Shown here: one piece after another, positions 9,319 through 18,486 of the stretch
How the letters are laid out: the number at the start of each line of letters is the position of its first letter
How positions within the stretch are numbered: position 1 is the stretch's first letter
From: Pseudanabaena sp. FACHB-2040
Lineage (GTDB): Bacteria; Cyanobacteriota; Cyanobacteriia; Phormidesmidales; Phormidesmidaceae
DNA length: 64,000 nt
Direction: 5' to 3'
NCBI RefSeq assembly: GCF_014696715.1
Contig: NZ_JACJQO010000001.1
Span: forward strand, 310,001-374,000
Notes under the pieces: model-generated
Told to the model about the DNA's origin: nothing
Databases searched by the model: none
What the model saw: only the letters and a program-made list of their open reading frames with translations
Translations under genes and position numbers: made by a program

Positions 9319-10500
9319 TCAAGCGTTAGACAAGCGCTTGACCGCCTGCCCCGCTAACTGCCAATGCGTCTCTGTTAACAGAGCCGGAATCTTGCTGGCG
9401 TGGGGACTACGCTGCAAGCAAAGGCTCAAATCTAGTCTGTCTAGGCTCTCTGCCTGCTTGCCAGGAAACCAGTGGCCCCCACTGCCCAACAGATTGTAGC
9501 GAGCCCTGGCAAACTCCTCCATCTCAAAAGCTTTCAGCAAATTGTGCAGCCAGAGAATAATCGGGATATTGATATTGCCGGGGGTCTCTTCGGGGGTGGG
9601 CAGCCCCACCTTCCAGGTACGGAGCCAGTCACTGCCTAGGGCTTCTAAGGCGGCCCGCTCTAGCTGCTGCAGGATGGGCGGCAAAATTTCTGCAGCATTG
9701 TCCAGCAGGGGCAGGGTTTTTAGGTGCTCGTCAAAGTCACTAGGACGAGCCGCACCAATGCTGAGAGTGTGGATCTGAGGATGGCTCAGGCAAAACAAAT
9801 TGTTGAAAACAATGGGGCTGAGCGGCGCGCACAGGTCTATCAGCTTCTGAGAAGGGTTGTAGAGGTGCCCCCCTTTGTCAGACGGACTGATTATAAATAC
9901 GCCCATATCGTGCCGAGTAGCGGCTTCAATAGCGGGCCAGTTGTCTTGCAGAATGTAGTACCAGTGCAGATTGACGTAGTCGAACTGGTTCGACTCAATG
10001 GCCTTGACGATCACCCAGGTAGGCGCGTGGGTAGAAAAACCAATGTGCCCAATTCGGCCCTGCTTTTGAAATTCTTTGGCTATTTCCAGACAGCCGCCGG
10101 GGCGCAGGGTTTCCTCCAACAGCTCTGCCGTGTTGACCCCGTGAATGCCCAGCAGATCCACGTAGTCGAGCCGCAGATTCTTTAGGGACTGCTCTAAGGT
10201 CTGGCGAAACTCTTTGGGGTCAGCAGTGGGCGAAACTTTAGTCTGCACAATCAGCTGCTCTCTGGGCAGCGTTGGCAAAATTTTCCCCAGCTGCACCTCA
10301 GAAGTGCCATAGCCTCGGGCCGTCTCGATATGGTTGATGCCCACCTCTAGAGAGCGGCGAATAGTCGCCTCTAGGTTCTCCTGATTCTTCTTTGGGATCT
10401 GCCACTGGGGAATGTCTTTCCAGGAGTGCTGGTAGCGCATGCCTCCACAGGAAAAAACGGGTATCTGTAGCTCAGTGCGACCAAAGCGGCGGTATTGCAT
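9319..10500 (-). CDS. Aldo/keto reductase with cysteine-less ferredoxin-like C-terminal domain
   Basis: 393 residues. The N-terminal 290 residues form an NADPH-type aldo/keto reductase barrel: FGRTELQIPVFSCGG, catalytic Tyr64 in ARGYGTSE, Lys88 in VQTKVS and His120 in LLGIH. The usual catalytic Asp near the Tyr is replaced by Glu59 (HIETARGYG). The last 100 residues have the layout of the [4Fe-4S]-binding C-terminal domain of one AKR subgroup (a G-I-N-I-P-like stretch, then a Y-x-x-L stretch), but the cluster cysteines are missing: GLPTPEETPGNINIP replaces the first Cys-rich segment and SLCLQRSPHASKIP the second. The carbonyl substrate is unknown. It lies downstream of rpiA on the same strand. 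Confidence 0.85.
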   Translation of the reverse strand: MQYRRFGRTELQIPVFSCGGMRYQHSWKDIPQWQIPKKNQENLEATIRRSLEVGINHIETARGYGTSEVQLGKILPTLPREQLIVQTKVSPTADPKEFRQTLEQSLKNLRLDYVDLLGIHGVNTAELLEETLRPGGCLEIAKEFQKQGRIGHIGFSTHAPTWVIVKAIESNQFDYVNLHWYYILQDNWPAIEAATRHDMGVFIISPSDKGGHLYNPSQKLIDLCAPLSPIVFNNLFCLSHPQIHTLSIGAARPSDFDEHLKTLPLLDNAAEILPPILQQLERAALEALGSDWLRTWKVGLPTPEETPGNINIPIILWLHNLLKAFEMEEFARARYNLLGSGGHWFPGKQAESLDRLDLSLCLQRSPHASKIPALLTETHWQLAGQAVKRLSNA

Positions 10501-10676
10501 AGGGAAGGGTCAAAAAGGGCCGTATTTTGAGGCGCGAAAGTACGCTTTCTAAGGCATTGTAAAGGAACTCACTGCTAGGTGCTCTCCTTTGGCCCTGAGC
10601 CGGGTTAGAGACTGCAATGCCCTTGCCCCGGCCCCTCTTCTCCTGTTCCAATAGCGCGACTAGGGGTTGCGATCGC

Positions 10677-11384
10677 TCACAGATTGCGAACGCTAGCCTG
10701 CCCGTCTTTAACTTCGCCGACCAGTACTTCCGTGGCAACGCCTACAAAGAGGCCATTTTCCAGTACGCCAGGGATGTTGTTGATGGTCCTTTCCAGCTCC
10801 GCCGGGTTATCAATGCCGGAAAAAGTCACATCCAGCACCATATTGCCCTGGTCGGTGATAACAGGGCCATCCTTCTTGATGCCCATCCGCAGTTCCGGTT
10901 TTCCGCCCAAAGCTTCCAGTGCTTTGGTGACGGGGGTAACGGCCATCGGCAGCACTTCCACCGGCAGCGGAAATGTGCTGCCCAGTTTGTCAACCAGCTT
11001 GGAGCTATCCACTACCACAATGAACTCTTTAGCCAGCCCGTCTACGATTTTTTCACGGGTGTGGGCCGCGCCGCCACCCTTGATCAGGTTGAACTGAGAA
11101 TCGACCTCATCAGCCCCGTCAATCGCTAGCGCAATCTCATCTGCCTCGTCTAGCGTCGTCAGGGGAATACCGTGCTGCTTAGCCAACACAGAGGCTTGAA
11201 AAGAGGTGGGAATGCCCTTGATATTGCTTAGTTCGCCTGACTTTAGCCGCTCTCCGATAAACTGAATGGCAAAAGCCGTAGTCGAACCGGTGCCCAACCC
11301 AATAACCGTATTGGACTGCACACGGGCAGCCGCCGCACGGCCCACTTCCTGCTTCATCAGCTTGACCGGATCTAGTTCGCTCAT
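10677..11384 (-). CDS. rpiA: Ribose-5-phosphate isomerase A
   Basis: Interconverts ribose-5-phosphate and ribulose-5-phosphate in the pentose phosphate and Calvin cycles. 235 residues, the normal length. Diagnostic stretches are present: the phosphate loop [14 protein letters not shown], the active-site segment AIDGADEVD and the [12 protein letters not shown] segment containing the catalytic Glu, then [11 protein letters not shown]. The protein is cytosolic. The nearest gene downstream on the same strand is the aldo/keto reductase after 176 bases, so an operon is not certain. Upstream (11385-11595) is a divergent intergenic region with a G/C-rich inverted repeat near 11512-11532. Confidence 0.97.
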   Translation of the reverse strand: MSELDPVKLMKQEVGRAAAARVQSNTVIGLGTGSTTAFAIQFIGERLKSGELSNIKGIPTSFQASVLAKQHGIPLTTLDEADEIALAIDGADEVDSQFNLIKGGGAAHTREKIVDGLAKEFIVVVDSSKLVDKLGSTFPLPVEVLPMAVTPVTKALEALGGKPELRMGIKKDGPVITDQGNMVLDVTFSGIDNPAELERTINNIPGVLENGLFVGVATEVLVGEVKDGQASVRNL

Positions 11385-11595
11385 CAGCCCATTTCCTCTC
11401 TAAGTCTCTCGATCTCCGGTTTCTAGCATGACCCAAAGTGGTACCCCTGGAAAGGGTTGCTAGATTAAGGGAGAGGGTTCGATAAGTTTGACCAAGGCTA
11501 ATCCTTGCTTCACTCCCCTATTTAGGGGGGCAGGGGAGATTGAGGCTCAGATCTCAGCAGACAAGAACCCTCCATAGAACCCTTTTAACTACGCT

Positions 11596-12498
11596 ATGCC
11601 GCAAACTTCAGACATCACGATTCCCCGATTGGGCCATCAGCGGGTTTGGTACTGGCGGGGCTGGCGCATTCGCTACAGCTTCTTGCTGCCCGAAGACCGG
11701 GCCGCTCAGGGCAAAACGCCGCTGCTGCTGCTGCACGGATTTGGCGCTAACCTCAACCAGTGGCGCGACAATCTCTATCCTCTCAGCCAGCACCGTCCGG
11801 TTTACGCACTTGATTTCTTAGGCTTTGGCGCTTCGGAAAAGGCGGCTGCACCCTACGGTACGGGGCTCTGGTCGGCTCAGGTGTTTGAGTTTTGGCAGAC
11901 TTTCATTGGCAGGCCCGTGATTTTAATGGGGCATTCCCTGGGGGCGCTGGTGGCGTTGACGAGTGCGATCGCATATCCCAACATGGTTGAGCGTGTGGTT
12001 ATGCTTACCCTGCCTGCTGCCCGTCAGGAGCTAGTTTCTGGCTGGGTCGATACGCTGTCGCGCCAGGTTGAGAGCATCTTTTCCACGCCGCTGTTGATGC
12101 GGCCGCTGTTTTGGTTTGTGCGCCGCCCCAAATTTCTCAAGAAGGTGCTCCAGTCGATCTACTTAGACCCGGCCCGCGTCGATGACGAGCTGATCTCCCA
12201 CTTTGCCCTACCCCCCACAGAACGAGGGTCGGCGCGGACGCTGTGCTACTTAGTGCGATCGCGCACCGCTGCTGATTTTAGTCCCAGCACCCAAGATCTA
12301 GTCACAGCCCTGGCAGTCCCAGCCCTGCTGATCTGGGGTGAAAGAGACCGAGTGGTGTCTCCTGCCTGGGCCGAGAAGCTGTCCCCGCTCAACCCTCTGT
12401 TGACTTATAGAGCCATTGCCGATGCGGGGCACTGCGTCTTTGATGAGCAGCCCGAAGCGGTCAATCGACTGGTGTTGGAGTGGGCTACAGGGGCCTAA
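11596..12498 (+). CDS. Alpha/beta-fold hydrolase
   Basis: 300 residues, cytosolic. Typical single-domain alpha/beta hydrolase: the oxyanion stretch LLLLHGFGANLNQW, nucleophile elbow GHSLGA (Ser), the acid in WGERDRVVSP, and the catalytic His in DAGHCVFDEQP. The cap region around residues 140-200 is helical. Cyanobacteria carry many such genes annotated as hydrolase or haloalkane dehalogenase-like; the substrate cannot be read from the sequence. It converges on the Ser/Thr kinase gene with 9 bases between stop codons. Confidence 0.88.
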   Translation: MPQTSDITIPRLGHQRVWYWRGWRIRYSFLLPEDRAAQGKTPLLLLHGFGANLNQWRDNLYPLSQHRPVYALDFLGFGASEKAAAPYGTGLWSAQVFEFWQTFIGRPVILMGHSLGALVALTSAIAYPNMVERVVMLTLPAARQELVSGWVDTLSRQVESIFSTPLLMRPLFWFVRRPKFLKKVLQSIYLDPARVDDELISHFALPPTERGSARTLCYLVRSRTAADFSPSTQDLVTALAVPALLIWGERDRVVSPAWAEKLSPLNPLLTYRAIADAGHCVFDEQPEAVNRLVLEWATGA

Positions 12499-12507
12499 AC
12501 CCAGGGA

Positions 12508-13611
12508 CTAAAACAAAGTGGCTGTACTGTTATTCTGGCCCGTTCGCTGCCGGGGCTGCTTGCAGGCGGTCCGCCGCATGCGCCACCGCCGAATTGCCGC
12601 TGCCTCGCGCTGAGTAGGGGTGAGATAGCCGTCTAGGGGCACAATCGGGGTTTCCCCATAGGGAGAGTCAGCCACCGGGGTCTGGGTGTTCATACAGTCC
12701 GACAGCACATCCAGGTAGGGCTCTAGGGCCAGCGCTCGCTCCAGTTCCTCTACTGTCTGATAGCGCTGGTCAAGGGCGGGCTGCACCATCTTCCGCAACA
12801 CCTTAGCAAAGTGGGGGCTAAGAGTCACTGTGTGCTCCCAGCGCACTTCGCAGGTGCGAGTATCAACATCAAACTCAAAGGGCACCTTGGCCGTCAGCAG
12901 ATACAGACAGGTCATGCCCAGCGCATAGATATCGCTAGCGTAGATGGGTCGTAGGGTCTGCTGCTCCGGCGGCGCGAAGCCAGGGGTGCCCACGAACTGA
13001 GTTACTGGAGACTGGAAAGAGCCCTCTTCACCCTCCGAAAGCAGCTCTCGCACCGCCCCAAAGTCAATCAGCACCAGGCGGTTGTCTTCTTGACAGCGAA
13101 TGATGTTGGGGGGCTTGATATCTCGGTGGATAATCCGGTGTCGGTGAATAAATTTGAGCACCGGCAAAATTTCCCGCAAGAAATGCTTAACCTGGTTTTC
13201 GCTTTGCCGACCAGAGCGGCGCACCTCCTGGGCCAGCGTTTCGCCCTGCACAAATTCTTGAACTAGATAAAAGTCTTCTTTAGCAGTGAAGTAGTCTAGC
13301 AGCTGAGGGATTTGGGAGTGCCCCCCCAATTTGGCTAAAATTCGGGCTTCTCGGACAAACCGCACCCTAGCCCGAGCCAAAGACATTTCGTTGCGAGTCT
13401 TGGGGCAAAGCTGCTTGATCACGCACAGAGGGCTGCCCGGCAGAGAAGCATCTTGGGCCAAGAAGGTGACGCCAAAGCCGCCTCGTCCTAGTACCCGCAG
13501 GATCCGGTAGCGCTCGCGAAAGAGCTGCCCCGTGCGGCAGTACGAGCGGATTTCTGCTTGGGCTGCTCGTTCATCCCGAAAGTCTGCAAGGTTGGCGGGC
13601 GAATCGTACAT
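12508..13611 (-). CDS. Hanks-type serine/threonine protein kinase
   Basis: 367 residues from the ATG at 13611; a TTG at 13677 would add 22 residues. Kinase subdomains are complete: Gly-loop VLGRGGFGVTFLAQD, the ATP-anchoring Lys in CVIKQL, catalytic loop HRDIKPPNI, LIDFGAV, and the P+1 region FAPPEQ. The GGFGVTF loop is the common cyanobacterial variant. After the kinase domain (about residue 285) come roughly 80 residues without a recognisable domain and with a basic C-terminal tail. No membrane segment is seen, so it is cytosolic. It lies 113 bases downstream of a sensor kinase gene on the same strand. Confidence 0.92.
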   Translation of the reverse strand: MYDSPANLADFRDERAAQAEIRSYCRTGQLFRERYRILRVLGRGGFGVTFLAQDASLPGSPLCVIKQLCPKTRNEMSLARARVRFVREARILAKLGGHSQIPQLLDYFTAKEDFYLVQEFVQGETLAQEVRRSGRQSENQVKHFLREILPVLKFIHRHRIIHRDIKPPNIIRCQEDNRLVLIDFGAVRELLSEGEEGSFQSPVTQFVGTPGFAPPEQQTLRPIYASDIYALGMTCLYLLTAKVPFEFDVDTRTCEVRWEHTVTLSPHFAKVLRKMVQPALDQRYQTVEELERALALEPYLDVLSDCMNTQTPVADSPYGETPIVPLDGYLTPTQREAAAIRRWRMRRTACKQPRQRTGQNNSTATLF

Positions 13612-13790
13612 GGGACGGCGGCGGGTAGGAGATGAGCTGATCGATGCACCCCTCAAACATAGCCGAGGGTTGGGCAACTTCGGTAGGGCAAACTGCCCAG
13701 GAAATCACCCAGCTTTCCTGGCACTATAGCACTGAATGGGTTGGTCGTTTGTAGGGCGAGAACAGCAGGGCGTAGCGGCACTAGACAGGG

Positions 13791-14885
13791 CTATACAGGC
13801 GGCAGCCAAAAGCGAAACTCGCTGCCCTGTCCTGGTTGGCTCTCGACCTCGATCTGCCCCCCCTGGATCTCGACTAAGCGGCGACAGATGGTCAGGCCGA
13901 CGCCCGTACCGCCGGAGGTGCGATCGCGCGATCGATCGGCCCGCCAAAACCGCTCAAAGACATAGGGTAGATCCTCTGCTGCGATACCAACCCCAGTGTC
14001 TCTAACAGCCACCCACATTTTGCCAGGCTCACTATAGGCTGACACTGTTATAGTGCCCTGTTCGGTATAGCGAAAAGCATTTCCCAGCAAATTTACCAAA
14101 ATTTGTTCAACCCGTTCAGGGTCTGCCTTGACAGCTGGGAGCGCAGCCGGGCAGATAAGCTCAAATTTAAGCGGATCATCCTCCGTCAGCTGGTCAGAAA
14201 AGCGCTGTACTAGGTTCTCCAGCAGCGGTCCTAAATGCACCGGCTGAAGCTGCACCGGCAGATACCCTGCCTCTAGCCTGGAAAGCTCCTGCAGGTCGTT
14301 GACTAAGCGCTGCAAACGGCTCATTTCGTGGGCTAGCCGCTGATAGAGATCGGCAGAGGGGGCTACCGTCTCGTCGGCCAGCCCTTCCAGATAGCCCTTA
14401 ACAATGGTCAGGGGCGTTCGCAGTTCGTGAGTGAGATCGCCCACCAGTTCTCGGCGGCGCTGCTCTACATCCTCCAAGTCAGCAGCCATGCGGTTAAAGC
14501 TCAAAGCCAGTCGCTGAATCTCTGGAATATCTGAATCGGGCACCCTTTCTGAAAACTGCCCGGAGGCAAACTGGCGGGTGACCTCTTCCATTTGATCTAA
14601 AGGCCGAATAATCCGCCGCGAAACCCAGTAGCTCAGCCCTCCGGCCGCGCTGCCCCCCAGCAGCACCGACCAGATCATGCCGCGCGTCCAGGCCAGCTCA
14701 AAGCCTCTAATCAGCTGGGTTTTGACCTGGCGCACGCTGAAGCTGTAGGTTTCAATCCGCTCTAGCGTTACCACAAAGATGCGGGGAGAGTAGAAACGGC
14801 CAACGCCCGCCAGGGTCACTATGCCAACCCCCATTACGACCAAGTGAGACAAGAAAAGGCGGCTACGCAGGCTGAGCTTGGACAT
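13791..14885 (-). CDS. Membrane sensor histidine kinase
   Basis: 364 residues from the ATG opening MSKLSLRSRLF. Order: a transmembrane segment (about residues 10-30), a short periplasmic loop of about 45 residues, a second transmembrane segment, HAMP (RRIIRPLDQMEEVTRQF), the HisKA phospho-acceptor in DLTHELRTPLT, then the ATPase domain with the N box (LVNLLGNAFRYT), DTGVGIA and GGTGVGL. This is the compact bacterial envelope-sensor layout (BaeS/PhoR-like). No response regulator gene is adjacent, so its partner is elsewhere. It is co-directional with the ferredoxin and hisZ genes upstream. Confidence 0.92.
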   Translation of the reverse strand: MSKLSLRSRLFLSHLVVMGVGIVTLAGVGRFYSPRIFVVTLERIETYSFSVRQVKTQLIRGFELAWTRGMIWSVLLGGSAAGGLSYWVSRRIIRPLDQMEEVTRQFASGQFSERVPDSDIPEIQRLALSFNRMAADLEDVEQRRRELVGDLTHELRTPLTIVKGYLEGLADETVAPSADLYQRLAHEMSRLQRLVNDLQELSRLEAGYLPVQLQPVHLGPLLENLVQRFSDQLTEDDPLKFELICPAALPAVKADPERVEQILVNLLGNAFRYTEQGTITVSAYSEPGKMWVAVRDTGVGIAAEDLPYVFERFWRADRSRDRTSGGTGVGLTICRRLVEIQGGQIEVESQPGQGSEFRFWLPPV

Positions 14886-14958
14886 AACACCAGAAAATAG
14901 GGTTGGGATTGACCGCAACGCTTTAGGTCAAACAATGGAATTGCCCAACCAAAACAGT

Positions 14959-15186
14959 TCAGGCAGGGGTACTTTGCAAATCAGGTTTTTCCTCTGGCAA
15001 AATTGCCCCCTCTACCGGGCATACCTGCAGGCAAATGCCGCAGTCAATGCAGGTCGAGAAATCTATCCAGTACCAGTCGGTTCCTTTGACGTTTTTGCCG
15101 GGACCTTCATGGATGCAGGCAACTGGGCAAGCATCAACACAATCGGCAACGCCCTCACAGACGTTGGTGACAATGGTATGAGACAC
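14959..15186 (-). CDS. Bacterial-type 7Fe/8Fe ferredoxin
   Basis: 75 residues. Two cluster-binding segments: C-x5-C-x3-CP in CEGVADCVDACPVAC and the classical C-x2-C-x2-C-x3-CP in CIDCGICLQVCP. The longer first spacing is that of [3Fe-4S]/[4Fe-4S] ferredoxins. It closely follows the sequence style of the conserved low-potential cyanobacterial bacterial-type ferredoxin (beginning MPHTIVT in relatives). A soluble electron carrier; its partner is not identifiable here. It lies 70 bases downstream of hisZ on the same strand. Confidence 0.93.
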   Translation of the reverse strand: MSHTIVTNVCEGVADCVDACPVACIHEGPGKNVKGTDWYWIDFSTCIDCGICLQVCPVEGAILPEEKPDLQSTPA

Positions 15187-15256
15187 GATAACTCCTTAGT
15201 TCAAACAACTGCGTTGGGGGAAATCTTGAAGATAAGAAAAAGTTTCCCCTACTAAG

Positions 15257-16498
15257 CTAGTTTAAGGATTCAATTTCCGGCAATCCGTCGGCCTCGATCC
15301 AGGCGATGCGGCTAATTCGTCGCAGCCGGGCCACTGCTCGAATCTGCTCAGGGTCACTGGCGGTATCGAGGTGGACTTCGACCCGCACCAGGCTAGCCGA
15401 TGCTCGAATCTTTTGAGCGTAGGTGAAGGCGGCAGCGACAGCTTGGGCGGTGGTGGGCACAATCAGCCACTCGCTAGGGGCCGTCTCTTCAGGCAGCTGT
15501 CCGCCCGCTAGCAGCACCTGGTGCAGCGCCTCTAGACTCCACATAAAGCCAATACCGGGATAGCCCTGGCCCTGGGGATGGAAGACGCTGAGCAGATTGT
15601 CGTAGCGGCCTCCCCGCCCTAGCACCTGGAAACCCGTGCTGGTGCGGCTGACCACTTCAAACACAACCCCCGTGTAATAGTCAAAGGTTTGAATCAGGCT
15701 CAGATCCAGGGTCAAAGCAGGCAGGGTCGAAGTGGCTTGCCCTGGAGCTTGGGTCACCTCACGCAGCAGGGCAATGAGAGACTTGAGCCGGTTCACGGTT
15801 TCTTGCTGCTCCAGCGTCAGGCCTAGACTAGAGACGCTCTGCAGCACGTCCTCTGGCTTGCCGCGCAGATCCATTAGCCGCAAGGCGCGCTGCTGTAGAT
15901 CTGGAGGTAGAGGCAGCGATTCTAGGGTAATTCGATCTAGGTGTGCGATCGCAGCTCTAACCTGCTCCCGCACCTCATCTGGAAAAGGCGAAAGCAGCGA
16001 CTGAGTTAGCCCCGCATCCCCCAAGATCAAATGCCAGTCTGATAGATTCAGTGCGGTCAGAGAATCAGCCAGCAGCAGCAAGATCTCCGCATCGGCCAGG
16101 TCTCCCCTAGCTCCCAACAGCTCAACGCCACACTGGTAAAACTCCTGCTGCCCACCCTGGCTGCCCTTATCGGCCCGCCGAAACACGTTGGCATTGTAGT
16201 AAAGCCGCTGTGGATAGGTCACCCGCGCCAGTCGGGTCACAGCTGTCCGAGCAATCGAGGCAGTCAGTTCAGGTCGCAGCCCTAGCCGTTCCTCCGAGCC
16301 AGGCTGCAGCTCAATCACCGTAGTCTGATCAATAGCCCCTCCAGCCATGAGCGTATCCATACGCTCCACGGTAGAAGTCATAATTCGGTGATAACCCCAC
16401 CGTTGAAAGACCTGCTCTAGCCGCTCCTCAATCCAGTATTTCTGAGCGACATCTAGAGGCAGTAAATCCTTTGTCCCCACCGGAGGTTGATAAACCAT
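15257..16498 (-). CDS. hisZ: ATP phosphoribosyltransferase regulatory subunit
   Basis: HisZ is a catalytically inactive histidyl-tRNA synthetase paralogue that pairs with short-form HisG to make the first enzyme of histidine synthesis and its feedback control. 413 residues. HisRS-like features are visible: PVGTKDLLP at the N-terminus, motif-2-like LRPELTASIARTAVTR, and FDYYTGVVFEV and GRGGRYDNLL in the core. The C-terminal anticodon-binding domain of true HisRS is not evident, which favours HisZ over HisS. Its start codon overlaps the stop of the upstream J-domain gene (TAATG, 1 base), implying translational coupling. Confidence 0.9.
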   Translation of the reverse strand: MVYQPPVGTKDLLPLDVAQKYWIEERLEQVFQRWGYHRIMTSTVERMDTLMAGGAIDQTTVIELQPGSEERLGLRPELTASIARTAVTRLARVTYPQRLYYNANVFRRADKGSQGGQQEFYQCGVELLGARGDLADAEILLLLADSLTALNLSDWHLILGDAGLTQSLLSPFPDEVREQVRAAIAHLDRITLESLPLPPDLQQRALRLMDLRGKPEDVLQSVSSLGLTLEQQETVNRLKSLIALLREVTQAPGQATSTLPALTLDLSLIQTFDYYTGVVFEVVSRTSTGFQVLGRGGRYDNLLSVFHPQGQGYPGIGFMWSLEALHQVLLAGGQLPEETAPSEWLIVPTTAQAVAAAFTYAQKIRASASLVRVEVHLDTASDPEQIRAVARLRRISRIAWIEADGLPEIESLN

Positions 16499-17415
16499 TA
16501 CTTCTTCTTCCCACCAAACAAACCAAACAGCCCGCCGCGAGGCTTATCTCCCGAGTCGCCACTGCCAGTCCCATCGCGAGGCGCAGTCTTTTCCAGATGC
16601 TTCTGAATCCGCTGAGCAACTTCGTCACCCGCGTTGATCTCCAGCGCCCGAGTCGCATGAACACGAGCCATCGTAGACTGCCCTGCCTTCAAATACACGT
16701 TGGCCAGCCGACTATGACAGACGGCACTGTTAGGATACGCTCGCAGCGCTTCTCGCAGCTCAATAATAGCCTTGGGATAGTCCTTTTTTTGCTCTAGCTC
16801 TCGAGCTCGATTGAGGTAGCCCTCTAAAATAGTCTCGCGATAGCGGCGCGGAGCACTAGTCGCTGGGGCACTTGCAGCAGGCGCACTCTGAGCTGTATCT
16901 GCTGCAGGTTGGGCAGGCGCACTCTGGGCTGCAACAGCAGGGGCTCCGGCCTTGCGTGTGACATAGACCAAATTTAACTCACTAATCTGCCCGGTAATGG
17001 CTAAAACCTCGTCCAAATCTTCATACTGTTTTTCAGCTAGTGCTTTGACTGCTGTGGTGTAGGCATAGTCAATATTGTTGCTGAGCATCAAGGCTCTAGC
17101 AGTTTCTAGCGACAGCTCAATCGTTTCTGCCTGCTGCATCAGCTGCTGCCCCCTCAGGCGCAAGACGACCGCGTGTTCGGTTGCAGCTTTTTCCTGGCTC
17201 AACGTTTCGTAGGCTGGGTTGACCAGTTTAGAGAGCAGTTCACTGGCCTGCTGCTTCTCGTCTTCAGAAGCAGCCAACAGACTGTCTGGATGCAGGCGGC
17301 GGGCAATTTTTAGGTACCGCTTGCGGGCTTCCTTAGGATCAGCGTCAATGGGAATGCCCAATATCGCATGATGATCTGCAAACTCTAGTCTGAATAATCC
17401 CTGGTCGATGTTCAT
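16498..17415 (-). CDS. J-domain protein with C-terminal TPR-like repeats
   Basis: 305 residues. The N-terminus is a DnaJ domain (HHAILGIPIDADPKEARKRY, then RRLHPDSL with the HPD triad needed to stimulate Hsp70). A helical middle follows, then an Ala/Pro-rich linker (about residues 158-188), then at least two TPR-like units (YLNRARELEQKKDYPKAIIE and HSRLANVYLKAGQSTMARVH) and a basic Gly/Lys-rich tail. J-domain plus TPR co-chaperones of this layout are common in cyanobacteria; the client is unknown. It is translationally coupled to hisZ downstream, which need not mean a shared pathway. Confidence 0.85.
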   Translation of the reverse strand: MNIDQGLFRLEFADHHAILGIPIDADPKEARKRYLKIARRLHPDSLLAASEDEKQQASELLSKLVNPAYETLSQEKAATEHAVVLRLRGQQLMQQAETIELSLETARALMLSNNIDYAYTTAVKALAEKQYEDLDEVLAITGQISELNLVYVTRKAGAPAVAAQSAPAQPAADTAQSAPAASAPATSAPRRYRETILEGYLNRARELEQKKDYPKAIIELREALRAYPNSAVCHSRLANVYLKAGQSTMARVHATRALEINAGDEVAQRIQKHLEKTAPRDGTGSGDSGDKPRGGLFGLFGGKKK

Positions 17416-17608
17416 GCCGGGTCACCCATTGCCGCAACCGTATAATCCCTATACCCTACAGGCCATATCTCAGTTTAGCCAGTCCTGGAACTTCCAAAAG
17501 TCATTCTTTCAGAACCAAATTCTACTCTCATCTATCTAGCCGGACTGAACTTTCAAAATTCAAGCATCCAACTGCCGGTACTTGCCCCCGTTTCAGACCT
17601 CCGGTACA

Positions 17609-18451
17609 TTATCCAGCCGCTTTGGGGGCAAATTGAGGCAGAGGCTGAATTTTCCCCAAAGTGTCTCGCATAATCCCATGAATGCACCCGTTGGTAGCCA
17701 AAATTCGCCCTGACCAAATATCGAAAGGGGTGCCGTCGTAAGCGCTCACTGAGCCTCCCGCCTCCTCGACCAACACAACGCCTGCTGCCATATCCCACGG
17801 AGACAACCCCCGCTCCCAATAACCATCCAGGCGACCACAGGCGATATAAGCCAAATCTACGGAAGCTGAGCCGCCCCGCCGCACCCCCTGGGTCAGGTGA
17901 GTGAAATGGCAAAACTCAGCATAGTTATTGTCCAGAGTTTCTCGACGATCATAGGCAAACCCTGTTACCAGCAAACTATCTGCCAGCGCTGCGGTAGTCG
18001 AAACTCGAATCGGCCTGCGGTTTAGAGTTGCCCCCAATCCCGCTGCTGCCCGGAACAGATCCTGATGCACTGGGTTATAAACTACGCCCAGACTGGGCTT
18101 GCCCTCGATCAGTAGCCCTATAGACACAGCAAAAAAGGGGTACTGGTGGGCGTAGTTAGTGGTGCCATCTAGTGGGTCAATGGCCCACAGACAAGGACTA
18201 GAGATATCGCCTGCCTGCCCTGACTCCTCTGCCAAAATAGCGTGACTGGCAGGCAGGTGCCGCTTTAAAACGCTTAAAATAGCCGCCTCAGCGGCTTTGT
18301 CGGCCTCCGTAACTAGATCGCCAGGCCGGCCTTTTTCCTCGATCTGGGTTAGCTTGCCCCAAAACTGCTCTAGCACTGCCCCACCTGCCAGGGCCGCCTC
18401 TGTCGCGATTTCCAAAAATTGCTGTAGCTCAGATGGGGACATCAAACTCAT
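17609..18451 (-). CDS. suhB: Inositol monophosphatase family protein
   Basis: 280 residues, a Mg2+-dependent Li+-sensitive phosphatase fold. Metal-binding motifs are intact: EADKAAE with the preceding LVTE, ILAEESG (Glu ligand), WAIDPLDGTTNYAH (Asp ligands) and SPWDMAAG near the C-terminus. Cyanobacterial members act on inositol-1-phosphate and sometimes on histidinol phosphate or fructose-1,6-bisphosphate, so the exact substrate is open. It follows the FdC2-type ferredoxin gene by 35 bases on the same strand, suggesting a two-gene transcript. Confidence 0.9.
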   Translation of the reverse strand: MSLMSPSELQQFLEIATEAALAGGAVLEQFWGKLTQIEEKGRPGDLVTEADKAAEAAILSVLKRHLPASHAILAEESGQAGDISSPCLWAIDPLDGTTNYAHQYPFFAVSIGLLIEGKPSLGVVYNPVHQDLFRAAAGLGATLNRRPIRVSTTAALADSLLVTGFAYDRRETLDNNYAEFCHFTHLTQGVRRGGSASVDLAYIACGRLDGYWERGLSPWDMAAGVVLVEEAGGSVSAYDGTPFDIWSGRILATNGCIHGIMRDTLGKIQPLPQFAPKAAG

Positions 18452-18486
18452 ACATCCTGCATTGTGTACGGGCCTACCCAGAGAAT

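Noticed and set aside
10617-11129. Long plus-strand frame across rpiA
   Set aside because: It is a shadow of rpiA on the other strand, whose product is unmistakable.
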